Assembly: GCA_046758085.1 (NCBI GenBank)
Contig: JBHHZP010000092.1
Location: 1 to 14,069, forward strand
DNA from: VRUB01 sp046758085
GTDB taxonomy: Bacteria > Pseudomonadota > Gammaproteobacteria > Acidiferrobacterales > SPGG2
Direction: 5' to 3'
DNA length: 14,069 nucleotides
Shown: in pieces, positions 13,454-14,069 of the stretch
How the letters are laid out: each line of letters begins with the position of its first letter
Position numbering within the stretch: position 1 is the first letter of the stretch
Program-made: the position numbers and the translations under genes
Notes under the pieces: generated by a model
Database searches by the model: none
Seen by the model: the letters and a program-made list of their open reading frames with translations, nothing else
Told to the model about the DNA's origin: nothing

Positions 13454-14069
13454 TCATAGCGATGGTGCCGATCGCACCAGATCGGGCTCACCGCTACGGT
13501 CCAGGATTTCCGTGCGGGCCGCATCGCGCAATGCGATCGCCGCTGACCAGTCCTGCCCTTGAGGAAAGATCGGCGCCCCAACGATTACGCTGATCGCGCC
13601 GTGGCGCGGGAACGCTGTTTCTGCCGGAACGATGGCGCGCGTGCCGCGGATAGTGATCGGAACCACGGGGACTCCCGCCTCGGCTGCAGCAGCAAAGGCC
13701 CCCAGGCGGAACGGCAGCAGCCCAGACATGCGTATGAACGTGCCCTCGGGGAAAAAACCGACTGGGCGGCCCTGCTGAACTGCCCGTACCAAGCGCCGTG
13801 CATCGTCCGCACTGCGCTGCATATCAAAACGCTCGACATACTCGGTACCGAGGCTATCCAAAAATACTCGAGCAACAAAGTTCGCACCGAGCTCGCGTTT
13901 GGCGACGAAGCTGACCCGACGCGGCAAAATCGCCACCAGCACCAATCCGTCCAGGAAGCTTGAATGGTTCGCCACCAGCACGAACGCACCGGTCTTGGGA
14001 ATATTGTGCAGCCCTTCGACCTTGAGCGGTGTCGCCGTGAGCCGCCCCAGCAACCGTCCGGCTGCCCCG
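13454..14069 (-). CDS. PlsC-type 1-acylglycerol-3-phosphate acyltransferase domain protein (5' end outside window)
   Basis: The acyltransferase family moves an acyl chain from acyl-CoA or acyl-ACP to a glycerophosphate-type acceptor at the inner membrane. The catalytic HxxxxD motif is in VANHSSFLDG, followed by FVAKRELG (block II), the FPEGTF motif (block III) and GVPVVPITIRGTR (block IV), all in normal order. The frame is open through the right edge of the window (a TTG at 14053 could start, but codons upstream GAAGR are also open), so the true start is outside and the protein may be longer, possibly with an N-terminal membrane or fused domain. It ends at TGA 13454, 31 bases before yjbQ on the same strand. 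The acceptor lipid cannot be told. Confidence 0.87.
   Translation of the reverse strand, partial: GAAGRLLGRLTATPLKVEGLHNIPKTGAFVLVANHSSFLDGLVLVAILPRRVSFVAKRELGANFVARVFLDSLGTEYVERFDMQRSADDARRLVRAVQQGRPVGFFPEGTFIRMSGLLPFRLGAFAAAAEAGVPVVPITIRGTRAIVPAETAFPRHGAISVIVGAPIFPQGQDWSAAIALRDAARTEILDRSGEPDLVRSAPSL

Noticed and set aside
1..14069. CRISPR array, tRNA, rRNA, insertion sequence, toxin-antitoxin or phage defence genes
   Set aside because: No regularly spaced repeats, tRNA-like cloverleaf, transposase motifs, terminal inverted repeats of IS type or known defence domains were seen on either strand.

Overview
This window looks like chromosomal DNA of a moderately GC-rich proteobacterium, most likely a gammaproteobacterium. 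The basis is the character of the recognisable proteins: a dodecin of bacterial type, a PA0069-like radical SAM protein, an HD-GYP protein with an N-terminal DUF3391-like domain, endonuclease V close to the enterobacterial form, and YjbQ proteins. No rRNA, tRNA, CRISPR array, transposase, integrase or phage gene was seen. The content is mostly housekeeping and accessory metabolism, not a defence island.

Layout. 1-524: non-coding, with hairpins that look like a dispersed repeat, then an extended -10 promoter and a 7-bp hairpin ahead of an unknown, almost wholly helical 391-residue protein (525-1700, +). 1776-2308 (-): a dodecin followed 20 bases later by a small DUF2007 plus zinc-ribbon protein. 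2309-2785: non-coding, with a cluster of inverted repeats. 2786-4057 (+): an HD-GYP protein whose GYP motif reads GYL. 4130-5675 (-): a yjbQ homologue broken by a one-base frameshift, then a PA0069-type radical SAM protein. 5743-7231 (+): a signal-bearing M28 metallopeptidase and a 2H phosphoesterase. 7321-7980 (-): endonuclease V. 8161-10666 (+): a tightly coupled three-gene operon (family 2 glycosyltransferase, MTA/SAH-nucleosidase-like protein, aldo/keto reductase) joined by two ATGA overlaps. 11005-12198 (+): an unknown five-helix membrane protein with a soluble middle domain. 12517-12918 (+): an AT-rich small four-helix membrane protein. 13015-14069 (-): a PlsC-type acyltransferase, cut by the window end, followed by an intact yjbQ.

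How the genes work together. The one clear multi-gene unit is 8161-10666, where translational coupling argues for a joint task around a glycosylated or nucleoside-containing small molecule; the substrate cannot be read from sequence. The window holds two yjbQ genes of different subfamilies, one intact and one frameshifted. The least explained parts are the two hypothetical proteins at 525-1700 and 11005-12198 and the structured intergenic regions. No clear novel defence or mobile system was found. All function calls come from motif recognition by eye, without database searches.
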